From Saprospiraceae bacterium (GTDB lineage: Bacteria > Bacteroidota > Bacteroidia > Chitinophagales > Saprospiraceae): a stretch of DNA of 64,000 nucleotides. The notes under the pieces were generated by a model that ran no database searches, was not told where the DNA came from, and saw only the letters and a program-made list of their open reading frames with translations. The position numbers and the translations under genes are program-made. Below are positions 43,828 through 52,946 of the stretch, piece after piece (position 1 is the stretch's first letter; each line of letters starts with the position of its first letter). The DNA lies in the NCBI GenBank assembly GCA_028279185.1, contig JANQSS010000258.1:1-64000 (forward strand), given 5' to 3'.

Positions 43828-44571
43828 TCAACCTTCATTCAACTTGAAGTAATTATAATCTCGAACTAAGGTTGATAGTAATCGCTTAGGGGGGGCATCG
43901 GATTGAATATTATAAGTCTCACTAATTTTTCTGTTCATCTTAATAATTAGAGCATCTCGTGCTGGCCCTAATTCCATTTTAAATATTTCCTTTATAATGG
44001 AGATATCTTCTCGATTTAATCGCTTGGCTTCTTCGTACACAGGCGTGTAGCGTTCCGGGAGTTTAGTGTACGTTTCATGTAGCGCACGTCGAATGACGTT
44101 TGTATTCACCACAACAGTATCCGCAACCATATCACCTATTCGTTGTCGTTTGGAGCTTAGCAGCGCCGACATTAAACCGATGAATTGGCCGATTAATTTT
44201 AAATCAATTAATCTAAAAATCCATCTTAACAAGAAGGATTCACTACTTGGTGACTTTCCAGTTTGAGACGTCACTTTCAGATTGCAGACCATTTTTCCTA
44301 TCGATTGACCATCATTGAACAATTCAAATATGAGTGAGTAAAAAATTGCAGGAGATAGGATTACAATAAATAGTAGAACGACAATTGTGTCAGAAACCTG
44401 GCGAATTGTTGAATCAATACCGAGTTTTCCAAGAGTGGAAAGAACAAAATAAAGATAAGAGGAAATTAAAATCATATCGATAATATAGGCTACAATACGC
44501 ATGCCTATGGAAGCGAGTGGAACCTCTATTCGAACGTTATGTGCATTGGTCCAAACTACAGAATCGGGCAT
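43828..44571 (-). CDS. RDD-family membrane protein
   Basis: The 247-residue protein has an RDD domain with LASIGMRIVAYIIDMILISSYL (R and D of the family motif), LFNDGQSIGKMVCNLKV and RQRIGDMVADTVVV. About four TM segments are followed by a cytoplasmic tail of about 90 residues. It is divergent from the SpoIIM gene; this RDD/SpoIIM/DUF4129/DUF4350/MoxR/DUF58 association recurs in Bacteroidota. The function is unknown. Confidence 0.88.
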   Translation of the reverse strand: MPDSVVWTNAHNVRIEVPLASIGMRIVAYIIDMILISSYLYFVLSTLGKLGIDSTIRQVSDTIVVLLFIVILSPAIFYSLIFELFNDGQSIGKMVCNLKVTSQTGKSPSSESFLLRWIFRLIDLKLIGQFIGLMSALLSSKRQRIGDMVADTVVVNTNVIRRALHETYTKLPERYTPVYEEAKRLNREDISIIKEIFKMELGPARDALIIKMNRKISETYNIQSDAPPKRLLSTLVRDYNYFKLNEG

Positions 44572-44949
44572 TTTCTCTTAATTATTGTCACCGTCGTAAA
44601 TATAATCGTAATTATCTAGTACTTGGAAAATAAAAAGAGGAAGACCAGATTTCCCTTGTTTACATCGGATAGCTGATTAAATGGATAGGGTAGAGCAATG
44701 TGCCCCAGCTCTACACTTTTGGTATGTCGAACTTGGTACGGCATACGGAGTACTTCGCCTATTGTGTCTCAACAAAGAAGAAAGACTTAAGGCTACAAGA
44801 TAAACGACTTCAAAGTGTTAGTTCGATAAAATGCACTTGGAAAACATCTTTTTAAATTGAGACTTAGCCCATATGATACAGATGACCTGCCAGAGAGAAG
44901 TTGCAACGAATTTTCACTTTTATTCAGATTATACTTACTTTGTACGCAC
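44572..44949. other. Intergenic between divergent RDD and SpoIIM genes
   Basis: The 378 bp hold a small hairpin GTAGAGC (44690-44696) / GCTCTAC (44708-44714) followed by TTTT, and the -7 element at 44935-44942. The open frame from 44857 is the upstream extension of the SpoIIM gene and is not likely translated. No other gene is seen. Confidence 0.4.
44935..44942 (+). promoter_or_regulatory. -7 element of the SpoIIM-MoxR operon
   Basis: TTACTTTG differs from TAnnTTTG at one position and lies only 7 bp before the ATG at 44950, which would give a very short leader. No good -33 was seen. Confidence 0.4.
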
Positions 44950-45963
44950 ATGAATGAGATCGTCTTTATTAAGGAAAATAAGGGTGTTTGGCAAAAGTTA
45001 ATTTCCGCCACGGGAAGATACGGAGAGGCGTCAACTGCAGAACTCATTGAACTTTACGAAAAGACTGCCGATGATTTGTCATATGCCAGAACCCACTATC
45101 CGGATAGTGAGATTGTAACCTACTTAAATGCAATCACACTGAACGCGCATCGATCTGTCTATAAAAGTAAATTTGGAGATCGATCTGCGTTTATTCGGTA
45201 TTGGACTACCGATATTCCGTTGGCTATTTATCGTCAGCGAAATAGCATACTTCTCGCATTTGCAATTTTTATCGGTGCCATACTGATCGGTTGGTTTTCT
45301 AGTGCTACGGATAGTCATTTTGTACGCCTTATTATGGGGGATAGTTATGTGAATATGACGCTTGAAAATATTGATAAAGGCGATCCAATGGCTGTATATG
45401 ATCAAGTTCATCAATCGAAAATGTTTTTGGGAATCGGTGTGAACAATATTCGAGTAGCTTTTATGGCATTCATGTTCGGAATTTTGACACCATTTTTTAC
45501 TTCCATCATTTTACTTATGAATGGAATAATGGTTGGTGCTTTTTTCTATTTTTTTTACGAGAAAGGTATTGCTGCGCTGGCCTGGTCGACGATTATGATA
45601 CATGGGACATTAGAATTGTCCGCTATTGCTATAGCCGGTGGAGCGGGCATCGTGCTGGGAAATTCATTGTTATTTCCAGGTACATATTCGCGTATGACCT
45701 CACTCGTGACAGGTGCCAAGGAAGGGATAAAAATAATGATGGGTCTGGTTCCGGTCTTTATAGCAGCAGCGTTTTTAGAAAGTTACTTAACCAGGGAATA
45801 TTTAGAACTAGGTATGACTATGCGCGTCGCGATAATTATATTATCATTAGTCTTTTTAATCTGGTTTTTCATTTATTATTCAAAGAAAGTATATGAGAGA
45901 ACGAAAGTTAATAGAGTTGAAGAAGTTTCGGGATTTCGGCTCGGTGATCTCGGATTTAATTGA
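44950..45963 (+). CDS. SpoIIM (stage II sporulation protein M)-family membrane protein
   Basis: The 337-residue protein starts at ATG 44950 after the promoter. A soluble N-terminal helical part (about 1-90) precedes about five TM helices; the family motif IMIHGTLELSAIAIAGGAG with HGTLE lies around residue 220. The name derives from the Bacillus sporulation protein, but here the family occurs in the MoxR/DUF58 cluster of non-sporulating bacteria and its function is unknown. It overlaps the next gene by 71 bp. Confidence 0.87.
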   Translation: MNEIVFIKENKGVWQKLISATGRYGEASTAELIELYEKTADDLSYARTHYPDSEIVTYLNAITLNAHRSVYKSKFGDRSAFIRYWTTDIPLAIYRQRNSILLAFAIFIGAILIGWFSSATDSHFVRLIMGDSYVNMTLENIDKGDPMAVYDQVHQSKMFLGIGVNNIRVAFMAFMFGILTPFFTSIILLMNGIMVGAFFYFFYEKGIAALAWSTIMIHGTLELSAIAIAGGAGIVLGNSLLFPGTYSRMTSLVTGAKEGIKIMMGLVPVFIAAAFLESYLTREYLELGMTMRVAIIILSLVFLIWFFIYYSKKVYERTKVNRVEEVSGFRLGDLGFN

Positions 45964-46843
45964 ATTTATTAAGCAAAACTTCAAGGATATAATGCATATT
46001 TTCTTGCGTTATGGCTTGCTTATGATTGTCGTAGGTGCTGTAATCATGGCGCTCGTGGCTTTTTTACTACCAGGTGTTTTATCGAGTTCCGGCGGTATGT
46101 TTGCCGTGGTATTCGGGTTTGCTACGTTTGGGTTATTTTATATAGCAGTTTTTGGCTCTATAACAGCGGCTATATTTGGATATATGGAAGGACATGCAGA
46201 AAGCGGAAAAGAGGAGGCCCTCGCACACGCCAAGCAACGATTTTGGAAAATACTAGTGAGGTTCATTACGTTTTTATTTGTTTTAATTTTATTATTCGGA
46301 TTTATTGGGGGGTTGTTTTCGGTAATTATTGCATCAATGTTTGGCTTGCTGGGTGGAGGTTTAGAATTCCTATTCGTATTGGCCTTGTATGTCGGGATTT
46401 TTTACATATCGACGAAGGTCTACTTAGCTCCATACATATATGCGAATAATTATTTGGAACAGCGTACCATTTTAGACTCCATAGAAGAGTCGTTTCGGTT
46501 GACCGATGGGAAATGGTGGTATACTTTTGGATCGCAATTTGTAGTCAGTATGATTTGTATGGTGCTATTGATAATCCTCTTACTACCTTTTTATTTCCTT
46601 ATGTTTTTACCGTTGTTTTTTGGGGTAGAATCAGGGTTTTCCGGAATGTTTCAAGGAGGAGCAATTCTAGCATCTCTCATACCCTTGGCCGGATTTCTGT
46701 TCATTATTATGATTACCAGTATGCTTATGCCCTTTTTATACTATTCGTTGCATGATCTGAAGTATGGAGATAGCATTGATTCTCGTATAGATGATATCAC
46801 GTTCAAAAAGGATTCGTTTTTTGAGAATGAAGGGGAATTATAA
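45893..46843 (+). CDS. Multi-TM protein of the MoxR operon
   Basis: The 316-residue protein has a short soluble N-terminus (LKKFRDFGSVISDLIEFIKQNF) and about six hydrophobic segments. The N-terminal pattern resembles GPDPase-like membrane domains of Bacteroidota. The start overlaps the SpoIIM gene by 71 bp. An alternative start at 45992 would remove the conserved-looking N-terminus, so the first is kept. The function is unknown; it is part of the operon. Confidence 0.68.
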   Translation: MRERKLIELKKFRDFGSVISDLIEFIKQNFKDIMHIFLRYGLLMIVVGAVIMALVAFLLPGVLSSSGGMFAVVFGFATFGLFYIAVFGSITAAIFGYMEGHAESGKEEALAHAKQRFWKILVRFITFLFVLILLFGFIGGLFSVIIASMFGLLGGGLEFLFVLALYVGIFYISTKVYLAPYIYANNYLEQRTILDSIEESFRLTDGKWWYTFGSQFVVSMICMVLLIILLLPFYFLMFLPLFFGVESGFSGMFQGGAILASLIPLAGFLFIIMITSMLMPFLYYSLHDLKYGDSIDSRIDDITFKKDSFFENEGEL

Positions 46844-47549
46844 AATTATATTTCTGATACTAGGTGCTTTTGTGTTGGGCTGGAGCGTACATGCTCAAGA
46901 GGTGGACGTGGATTGGTACTTGGTTAACGTCGACTCCTCTTCATCTATCGACTCCAGGCATTTCAATGAAAGTGAATTATTGGCATATACGTCCGACTCA
47001 CGCTATGAATACACCACGAAGCCACAAGAAGATGTCAATTGGTGGGAAAGATTTAAACGATGGTTTTATGAAAAATTTATCAGACCTCTGTTTTATGGAG
47101 CTGAAAGTGAATCTTATGGTGTGCTACGCTACATCTTAGGAGCGTTGGCCGTTGCGGTGATATGCTACATGCTGGCAAAGAGTCGAAGTAAGAATAGGCT
47201 GGTCAAGCAGGATAAAACATGGGGCGCAGTCTATGCCAATCCAACCGAAGTGCATGAAACCCAATTCTTGAAATGGATTATGGAGGCGGAAGAAGAAGAG
47301 CGCTACGACAAGGCACTAAAATTTCTTTATTTATGGACAATTAATCAGCTGGATAAAAAAAATTACATTGTATACCGTCCTACCTATACGAATCGCCAGG
47401 TGGTACGAAAACTGAAGGACCAAAAAATCAAAGCACTCTTTCAAAGCGTTTCCCGACATTTTGAACATGTATATTATGGGCATTTTACAATTGACAAAGA
47501 TGCATTTACCCAACTCAAATCGAAGACGCTGAATTCAAGCTTAAAATAA
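46827..47549 (+). CDS. DUF4129 membrane protein
   Basis: The ATG at 46827 is preferred because it gives a signal (ending VHAQEV) after 17-bp overlap with the previous gene. The 240-residue protein has an extracytoplasmic N-terminal part, one TM helix (about 93-112, VLRYILGALAVAVICYML), and a cytoplasmic C-terminal DUF4129 domain (EEEERYDKALKFLYLWTINQL). DUF4129 proteins occur with MoxR/DUF58/DUF4350 and are of unknown function. It abuts the next gene (TAATG). Confidence 0.82.
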   Translation: MKGNYKIIFLILGAFVLGWSVHAQEVDVDWYLVNVDSSSSIDSRHFNESELLAYTSDSRYEYTTKPQEDVNWWERFKRWFYEKFIRPLFYGAESESYGVLRYILGALAVAVICYMLAKSRSKNRLVKQDKTWGAVYANPTEVHETQFLKWIMEAEEEERYDKALKFLYLWTINQLDKKNYIVYRPTYTNRQVVRKLKDQKIKALFQSVSRHFEHVYYGHFTIDKDAFTQLKSKTLNSSLK

Positions 47550-48742
47550 TGAGGTGGAATTCAATAACCATATTGATCGTATGTTTAGTCATCGTTTTGA
47601 TAGCCTCATTGATAGTGCCCGATAAAACATATTGGGGGCCAAAATACGGATCCATGGATACCGATCCTCTCGGGACTAGCATTTTATATCGGGAAATGGA
47701 TGAAATGTTTCCATCCGGTGTCGAATTGACAAAGTTTCCCGTGTACAATATGCTCAAGCGGGAAGACGCAAAACCAACCAATTATTTTTTTGTAAATCAC
47801 ATATTTAACCCAGATCCACTTGACGTTGCTTATTTATTAGATTATGTCAATGATGGAGGCAGGGTTTTTATTTCTGCGAATAACTATTCCTATAATTTGA
47901 TGGACACACTTGGTTTCGAAGTTCAATCACCTTGGTACTTTAGAATGAACTTATCGCCTTTTACAGAACACAGGGGTACGGCATCCCTGTTTTTGTCCAA
48001 TGCCAAAATTGCCATGGATTCTTGTGCAATTAGCCAGGTGCTAAAAGGCTCTTTTGTGTCGGGTGTTGATTCGTCGGCGGCAAAATTATTTGAAGTTTTG
48101 GGTTACATTGGGCAAGATACAGTCAATTTTGTCAGACGGACCTTCGGAAGAGGGCAATTCTACATCCATACGTGCCCGGCTGTCTTTTCAAATTATGGCT
48201 TACTATATGACAGCACGTATGCCTACGCCAGTGCCTGTCTTAGTTACCTCAAACGTGATGACATTCATTTTGATGACTATTATAAGTCAAATAGAAATCA
48301 AGCGAGCAGTCCACTACAAACGGTTTTTCGATTCAAAGAACTACATTGGGCTTGGAATCTCATGCTGATTTCAATGATTCTATTCACAATTTTTGGAGCA
48401 AGAAGACTGGCTCGTCCCATTCCAGTTATTAAACCATACCAAAACGAGTCGCTCCGGTGGATAGAGACCATAGGTGCCTTGCACCACAGTGCAAATGAGC
48501 ATAACGTCGTAGCTCAAAAAAGAGTGAATCACTTGAAGGCATATATAAAAAGAAGGTTTAATGTGACGACAGAAGATTGGGAAAGATCCGATGCTCTGGA
48601 GTTTGAACGCAAGACCGATTGTGACAGAAAAAAATGGAAAAATTTATTCTCGAAATTGGAAAATAGAATACGTAGTTCACGAGATTTGAAAGATTTAAAC
48701 GACGCAATTGAAGAAATATATTCTTCGCTTAAAAAATATTAA
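47549..48742 (+). CDS. DUF4350 membrane protein
   Basis: The 397-residue protein has one N-terminal TM helix, a large extracytoplasmic DUF4350 domain (DPLGTSILYREM, GRVFISANNYS, GRGQFYIHTCPAVFSNY) and a TM helix near 275-292 (WAWNLMLISMILFTIFGARRL) with a cytoplasmic tail rich in Lys and Glu. DUF4350 resembles glutamine amidotransferase-like folds but its role is unknown. It overlaps the previous gene by 1 bp and precedes moxR by 1 bp. Confidence 0.82.
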   Translation: MRWNSITILIVCLVIVLIASLIVPDKTYWGPKYGSMDTDPLGTSILYREMDEMFPSGVELTKFPVYNMLKREDAKPTNYFFVNHIFNPDPLDVAYLLDYVNDGGRVFISANNYSYNLMDTLGFEVQSPWYFRMNLSPFTEHRGTASLFLSNAKIAMDSCAISQVLKGSFVSGVDSSAAKLFEVLGYIGQDTVNFVRRTFGRGQFYIHTCPAVFSNYGLLYDSTYAYASACLSYLKRDDIHFDDYYKSNRNQASSPLQTVFRFKELHWAWNLMLISMILFTIFGARRLARPIPVIKPYQNESLRWIETIGALHHSANEHNVVAQKRVNHLKAYIKRRFNVTTEDWERSDALEFERKTDCDRKKWKNLFSKLENRIRSSRDLKDLNDAIEEIYSSLKKY

Positions 48743-48743
48743 A

Positions 48744-49709
48744 ATGTACGAGTCAAGAACCGATTTTACACCAGTATATGATAAAATTAATTTAATTCGT
48801 GATGAATTAAAAAAAGTGATCATAGGCCAGCACCAAATGATCGACTACTTACTTGTAGCGCTGCTTGCAGAAGGACATGTTTTAATCGAAGGTTTTCCAG
48901 GACTTGCTAAAACGTTGACGGTAAAACTCTTAGCGCGTGTCCTGAATTTGGAGTATAATCGAATTCAGTTTACACCTGATCTGATGCCGTCGGATGTGAC
49001 AGGTACGAGTATATTTAATTTTAAAACGCAGGAGTTTCAATTTCAAAAGGGACCGATTTTTGCGAATTTCGTTTTAGCGGATGAAATAAATAGGGCACCA
49101 GCTAAAACGCAAAGTGCTCTCTTCGAAGCAATGGAGGAAAGGCAAATTTCGGTAGATGGCCTACAATTTAAGCTCGATCGACCATTTTTTATTATTGCAA
49201 CTCAAAATCCGATTGACCTGGAAGGAACATATCGCCTTCCGGAAGCACAGCTTGATCGCTTTATGTTTCGTGTAAATATCACATACCCGGACCTGAATGA
49301 GGAAAAGGAAATTTTACAAAGATTTAATACCGGTAAACTTTCGGAGAAATTAAGTGAAGTCAATCAGGTGGTTACGAAGGAAGAACTTCAACAAATGATG
49401 TTATTTCTTGACCAGGTAATCGTCGACGCTCAAATCTTGGATTACATCGCTCAAATTGTCCACACATCCCGAAATTCACCGGATGTATTAGTAGGCGGAT
49501 CACCGCGTGCCTCATTAAATATGTTACGTGGCGCTAAAGCACTTGCAATCATGAGCGGCCGTGATTTTGTTACACCCGATGATGTCATCGAAGTGGTCAA
49601 TCCGGTATTAGCGCATCGGTTAATACTGAGTCCAGAAAAGGAAATGGAAGGAGGGACGGAATTTGAAGTAGTTGAGTCGTTAATCAGACAGGTTGAAGTA
49701 CCTAAATAA
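48744..49709 (+). CDS. MoxR-family AAA+ ATPase
   Basis: The ATG at 48744 lies just after the DUF4350 stop; the frame extends 12 codons earlier. The 321-residue ATPase has Walker A EGFPGLAKTLTVK, Walker B FVLADEINRAPAKTQSAL, sensor 1 FIIATQNPIDLEGTY and the arginine finger region LPEAQLDRF. MoxR ATPases act as chaperones that insert metals or assemble complexes, here with DUF58 and the membrane proteins of the operon. It precedes DUF58 by 5 bp. Confidence 0.94.
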   Translation: MYESRTDFTPVYDKINLIRDELKKVIIGQHQMIDYLLVALLAEGHVLIEGFPGLAKTLTVKLLARVLNLEYNRIQFTPDLMPSDVTGTSIFNFKTQEFQFQKGPIFANFVLADEINRAPAKTQSALFEAMEERQISVDGLQFKLDRPFFIIATQNPIDLEGTYRLPEAQLDRFMFRVNITYPDLNEEKEILQRFNTGKLSEKLSEVNQVVTKEELQQMMLFLDQVIVDAQILDYIAQIVHTSRNSPDVLVGGSPRASLNMLRGAKALAIMSGRDFVTPDDVIEVVNPVLAHRLILSPEKEMEGGTEFEVVESLIRQVEVPK

Positions 49710-49714
49710 TCAAC

Positions 49715-51049
49715 GTGAAGCGAATCATTGCAAATATTTTTTTCACACCTAGACTAGGTTTAATTTTAGGTGGATTTTGTGTGCTATTTATAATATCATT
49801 TTGGCTTCCTTTTATCTTCGGTGCACTTAAAACTTTGTTCGTAATATTTTTGGGCTATTGCTTATTCGAAATAACAATACTTTTTTCCCGGTCCAATGAA
49901 GTGCTTGCAACTCGAATGGTACCACAAAAACTATCAAATGGAGACTCTAATGAGATCGAAATTCAGATTGAAAATCGATATGATGCTAATATTGCTGCTA
50001 TCATCATTGATGAATTACCGGCACAATTTCAGTATCGAAATAGCTTTTGGCGCCTGGCCATTCATGCCGGAGGACGTCGAACATTTCAATACACAGTACG
50101 CCCCGTAAAGCGAGGTAAATATTTCTTTGGATCATTGGTTATATTGGTTTCAGGATACGCCCAACTTTTTCGCAGACGATTTAGGTTTGATGAACACGCC
50201 ATCGCGTCTGTTTATCCATCTTTCGTTCATCTTCGTCGATATGAATTAACCGCATTTGGGAATATTCGACGTGCCGGGCAAATAGTCGTAAATAAAAAAC
50301 TTGGTCACGGGATGGAATTTGAGCAAATTAAAAGTTATGTCCAAGGTGATCCACAGCGTTGGTTGAATTGGAAAGCCACTGCGAAGCGACAAGATTTAAT
50401 GGTCAATCAATACACAGACGAGCTTTCCAAGGACATATGGTGTTTTGTTGACAAGGGACGAATGATGAAAATGCCATTTGACGGATTAAGTTTGTTGGAC
50501 TACGCAATAAACGCGGCATTAGCTGTATCGCACATCGCGATCAAGGCTGGAGACCATGCCGGGCTACTGACTTTTTCTAACAAATTGAGTTCCATAATAA
50601 TGCCTTCGAAACGGTCCGTTCAAATGCCAACGATTATGGAAGCATTGTATGCACAACGCACACGCTACTTGGAGTCCAACTATGAGTTAATGACGAAATA
50701 TATTAAAACCAAAATTCGACGAAGAAGCCTGATATTATTATTCACAAACTTCGAGACCATTACTTCCTTTCGCCGTCAACTGGAGAACTTAAAACGACTC
50801 GTACGTATGCATGTCGTTGTCGTCTTTTTTTTTGAAAATGTAGAAGTTGCTAAAGTTGTTAACTCACCGGCAGATAGCATAAAACAAATTTATACCAAGG
50901 CCATCGCTGAAGAAGTAGCTTCATTAAAGCATAGCATGATAAGTGAAATGCGTTCAGCAGGAATATTTGGAATAATGGTGCGGCATGATGATTTAAGCCT
51001 GAAAGCAATCAATAAGTATTTGGAGATTAAATCGAGTGGAATACTTTAA
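49715..51049 (+). CDS. DUF58 protein (VWA-like), MoxR partner
   Basis: The start is GTG 49715. The 444-residue protein has two N-terminal TM segments, a beta domain (about 80-160) and the DUF58 core GMEFEQIKSYVQGDPQRWLNWKA, followed by the VWA-like metal site FVDKGRMM and DYAINAALAVSHIAIKAGDHAGLLTF. DUF58 proteins are the partners of MoxR. It ends the compact part of the operon; the next gene follows after 61 bp. Confidence 0.92.
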   Translation: MKRIIANIFFTPRLGLILGGFCVLFIISFWLPFIFGALKTLFVIFLGYCLFEITILFSRSNEVLATRMVPQKLSNGDSNEIEIQIENRYDANIAAIIIDELPAQFQYRNSFWRLAIHAGGRRTFQYTVRPVKRGKYFFGSLVILVSGYAQLFRRRFRFDEHAIASVYPSFVHLRRYELTAFGNIRRAGQIVVNKKLGHGMEFEQIKSYVQGDPQRWLNWKATAKRQDLMVNQYTDELSKDIWCFVDKGRMMKMPFDGLSLLDYAINAALAVSHIAIKAGDHAGLLTFSNKLSSIIMPSKRSVQMPTIMEALYAQRTRYLESNYELMTKYIKTKIRRRSLILLFTNFETITSFRRQLENLKRLVRMHVVVVFFFENVEVAKVVNSPADSIKQIYTKAIAEEVASLKHSMISEMRSAGIFGIMVRHDDLSLKAINKYLEIKSSGIL

Positions 51050-51110
51050 TCGTACTGGTGTTTTCATCCTATATTTACCGGCTCTAATACAACATGTCAA
51101 TTATTAAATT

Positions 51111-51545
51111 ATGAGCGGTCAACAATCGCCGAATGGATCGATTCTAGGAGTACTTGGTTTTGCATTGGCCGGTTTTCTGGTTTATTACTTTACGTTTCGT
51201 CAGCCTTCAACTTTTACTATAATGCAACAAAAGGCGGCTGAACTCAATGAGGAGGCACCGCTTATGGTAGATAGAATAACCCAGTTTGACAGCGCCGTAG
51301 CGATCAATGCCAAGACGTATAGATACTATTATACGGTCCTTGATCCCCAGGCTGAGTTCAACGAAGGGGAGGACTATACGGAAACATTATTACCAATCGT
51401 AACAAATAACGTTAAAAGAGACACTGCCCTCGCGTTCTTTCGACAAGAACAGGTTACGCTGGAGTTCTTTTGGTTTGATAGTAAGGGATCATTTATATCC
51501 AGTGTAGCTGTAACACCAGAACTTTATCAGGATGAAAATGATTAA
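51111..51545 (+). CDS. TM-anchored small protein of unknown function
   Basis: The 144-residue protein has an N-terminal TM helix (about 11-27, ILGVLGFALAGFLVYYFTF) and a soluble domain with YRYYYTVLDPQAEF and LEFFWFDSKGSFISSVAV. It is unrecognised. It lies between the DUF58 gene (61 bp) and the TPR-AAA gene (26 bp) on the same strand and may be part of that module. The domain may face the cytoplasm or the periplasm; the topology is not clear. Confidence 0.6.
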   Translation: MSGQQSPNGSILGVLGFALAGFLVYYFTFRQPSTFTIMQQKAAELNEEAPLMVDRITQFDSAVAINAKTYRYYYTVLDPQAEFNEGEDYTETLLPIVTNNVKRDTALAFFRQEQVTLEFFWFDSKGSFISSVAVTPELYQDEND

Positions 51546-51571
51546 TGAAGGGTACAGAATTTTAGATTGAT

Positions 51572-52861
51572 ATGATGAATGAAATCAATGATTTAAAGCA
51601 AGCGCTTGAAGCTAGTCCTGGTAGTATGTACCTGCGTCTCAGGTTGCTTGAAAAGATGCTCCTTGTACCGGAATGCTTGAAGGAGGTTGAGCCCATTGTT
51701 CAGCGTGGATTAGAACTACATCCTAGCCATATTGAATTAAAAGAAGTACTATCAGAACTGTATTTTTTACAAAAAAAATATTCAGCCTGTATCATCGTGT
51801 GCGAAGAAATAAAAAACATGCCTGGAATTCGACCTGAGACCCTTGCACGATTGGCAAAGTGCCATCAAAAAGAAGGAAACGAAAATGAATCCTTGGAAGT
51901 GTACCAAGAGACGTTGACACGATTTCCGGAATTTAGTGACGATGAATTGGATCAATCTTATCGTTTACGAAATAATATTCCGGGTGACGATGAAATTGAT
52001 GATTTATTCAGCAAGCCCGATCTTTCTTTTGCTGATGTAGGAGGGATGGAAAAGGTGAAACGAGAGATTGATTTGAAAATAATCAAACCACTTGAAAACG
52101 CTGATCTATATGCGAGTTATGGTAAAAAGGTGGGTGGGGGAATACTCCTTTATGGACCACCAGGTTGTGGTAAGACCTTTATAGCTCGGGCCACGGCTGG
52201 TGAAATCGATGCTAGTTTTATTAATATCACGTTGAATGATATTTTAGATATGTGGATCGGAAACAGCGAAAAGAATTTAAATAGATTCTTTGAAATGGCA
52301 CGAGCAAACACGCCATGTGTTATGTTTTTCGATGAAATTGACGCTCTGGGTGCGAAACGATCCGATATGCGCCAATCTGCAGGAAAAAATATTATCAATC
52401 AATTTCTAGCCGAATTAGATGGTTTAGAGTCCGATAATGAGGGTATTTTAGTTATAGGTGCGACAAATATGCCCTGGCACTTGGATACAGCATTTCGTCG
52501 GCCGGGTCGATTTGATCGAATCATTTTTGTGCCACCACCGGATGATGCGTCCAAAGAAGCAATACTGCAATTAAAATTGGCTGGAAAACCGCAACAGAAT
52601 ATTGACATCAAGAAAATAGCAAGAAAAGCAAAGGACTATTCGGGAGCCGATTTGAACGCCATAATTGATATTGCCGTAGAAAAAATATTGGAAGACGCAA
52701 TTGAAACAGGCATACCAAAACCCATCTCCACTCGCGATTTATTAGATGCATTGAAAATTCATCGCCCTTCCACGCAAGAATGGTTCACCACGGCCAAGAA
52801 TTATGCTCTGTTTGCCAATAAATCCGGTTTGTATGATGACATTCTTAAGTATGTTAAGTAA
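51572..52861 (+). CDS. TPR-AAA+ ATPase, Cdc48/FtsH-related
   Basis: The 429-residue protein has a TPR-like helical N-terminus (about 10-125), then a linker and a single AAA domain (about 150-420): FADVGGMEKVK, Walker A GPPGCGKT (195-202), a pore loop MWIG (227-230), Walker B CVMFFDEID (249-257), and the second region of homology ATNMPWHLDTAFRRPGRFDR with the arginine fingers. This is the classical AAA clade of Cdc48, Vps4 and FtsH, which remodels or unfolds proteins. No protease domain is present. The TPR part probably selects partners. It pairs with the TPR-membrane protein downstream. Confidence 0.9.
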   Translation: MMNEINDLKQALEASPGSMYLRLRLLEKMLLVPECLKEVEPIVQRGLELHPSHIELKEVLSELYFLQKKYSACIIVCEEIKNMPGIRPETLARLAKCHQKEGNENESLEVYQETLTRFPEFSDDELDQSYRLRNNIPGDDEIDDLFSKPDLSFADVGGMEKVKREIDLKIIKPLENADLYASYGKKVGGGILLYGPPGCGKTFIARATAGEIDASFINITLNDILDMWIGNSEKNLNRFFEMARANTPCVMFFDEIDALGAKRSDMRQSAGKNIINQFLAELDGLESDNEGILVIGATNMPWHLDTAFRRPGRFDRIIFVPPPDDASKEAILQLKLAGKPQQNIDIKKIARKAKDYSGADLNAIIDIAVEKILEDAIETGIPKPISTRDLLDALKIHRPSTQEWFTTAKNYALFANKSGLYDDILKYVK

Positions 52862-52946
52862 CGTCGTCGAAGCCGAACAATTCTTTAGGAAGTGCAGATG
52901 AACATGAAGCCGTGTTCAGAATAGAAATTAAAAAGAAAAACTTTAT

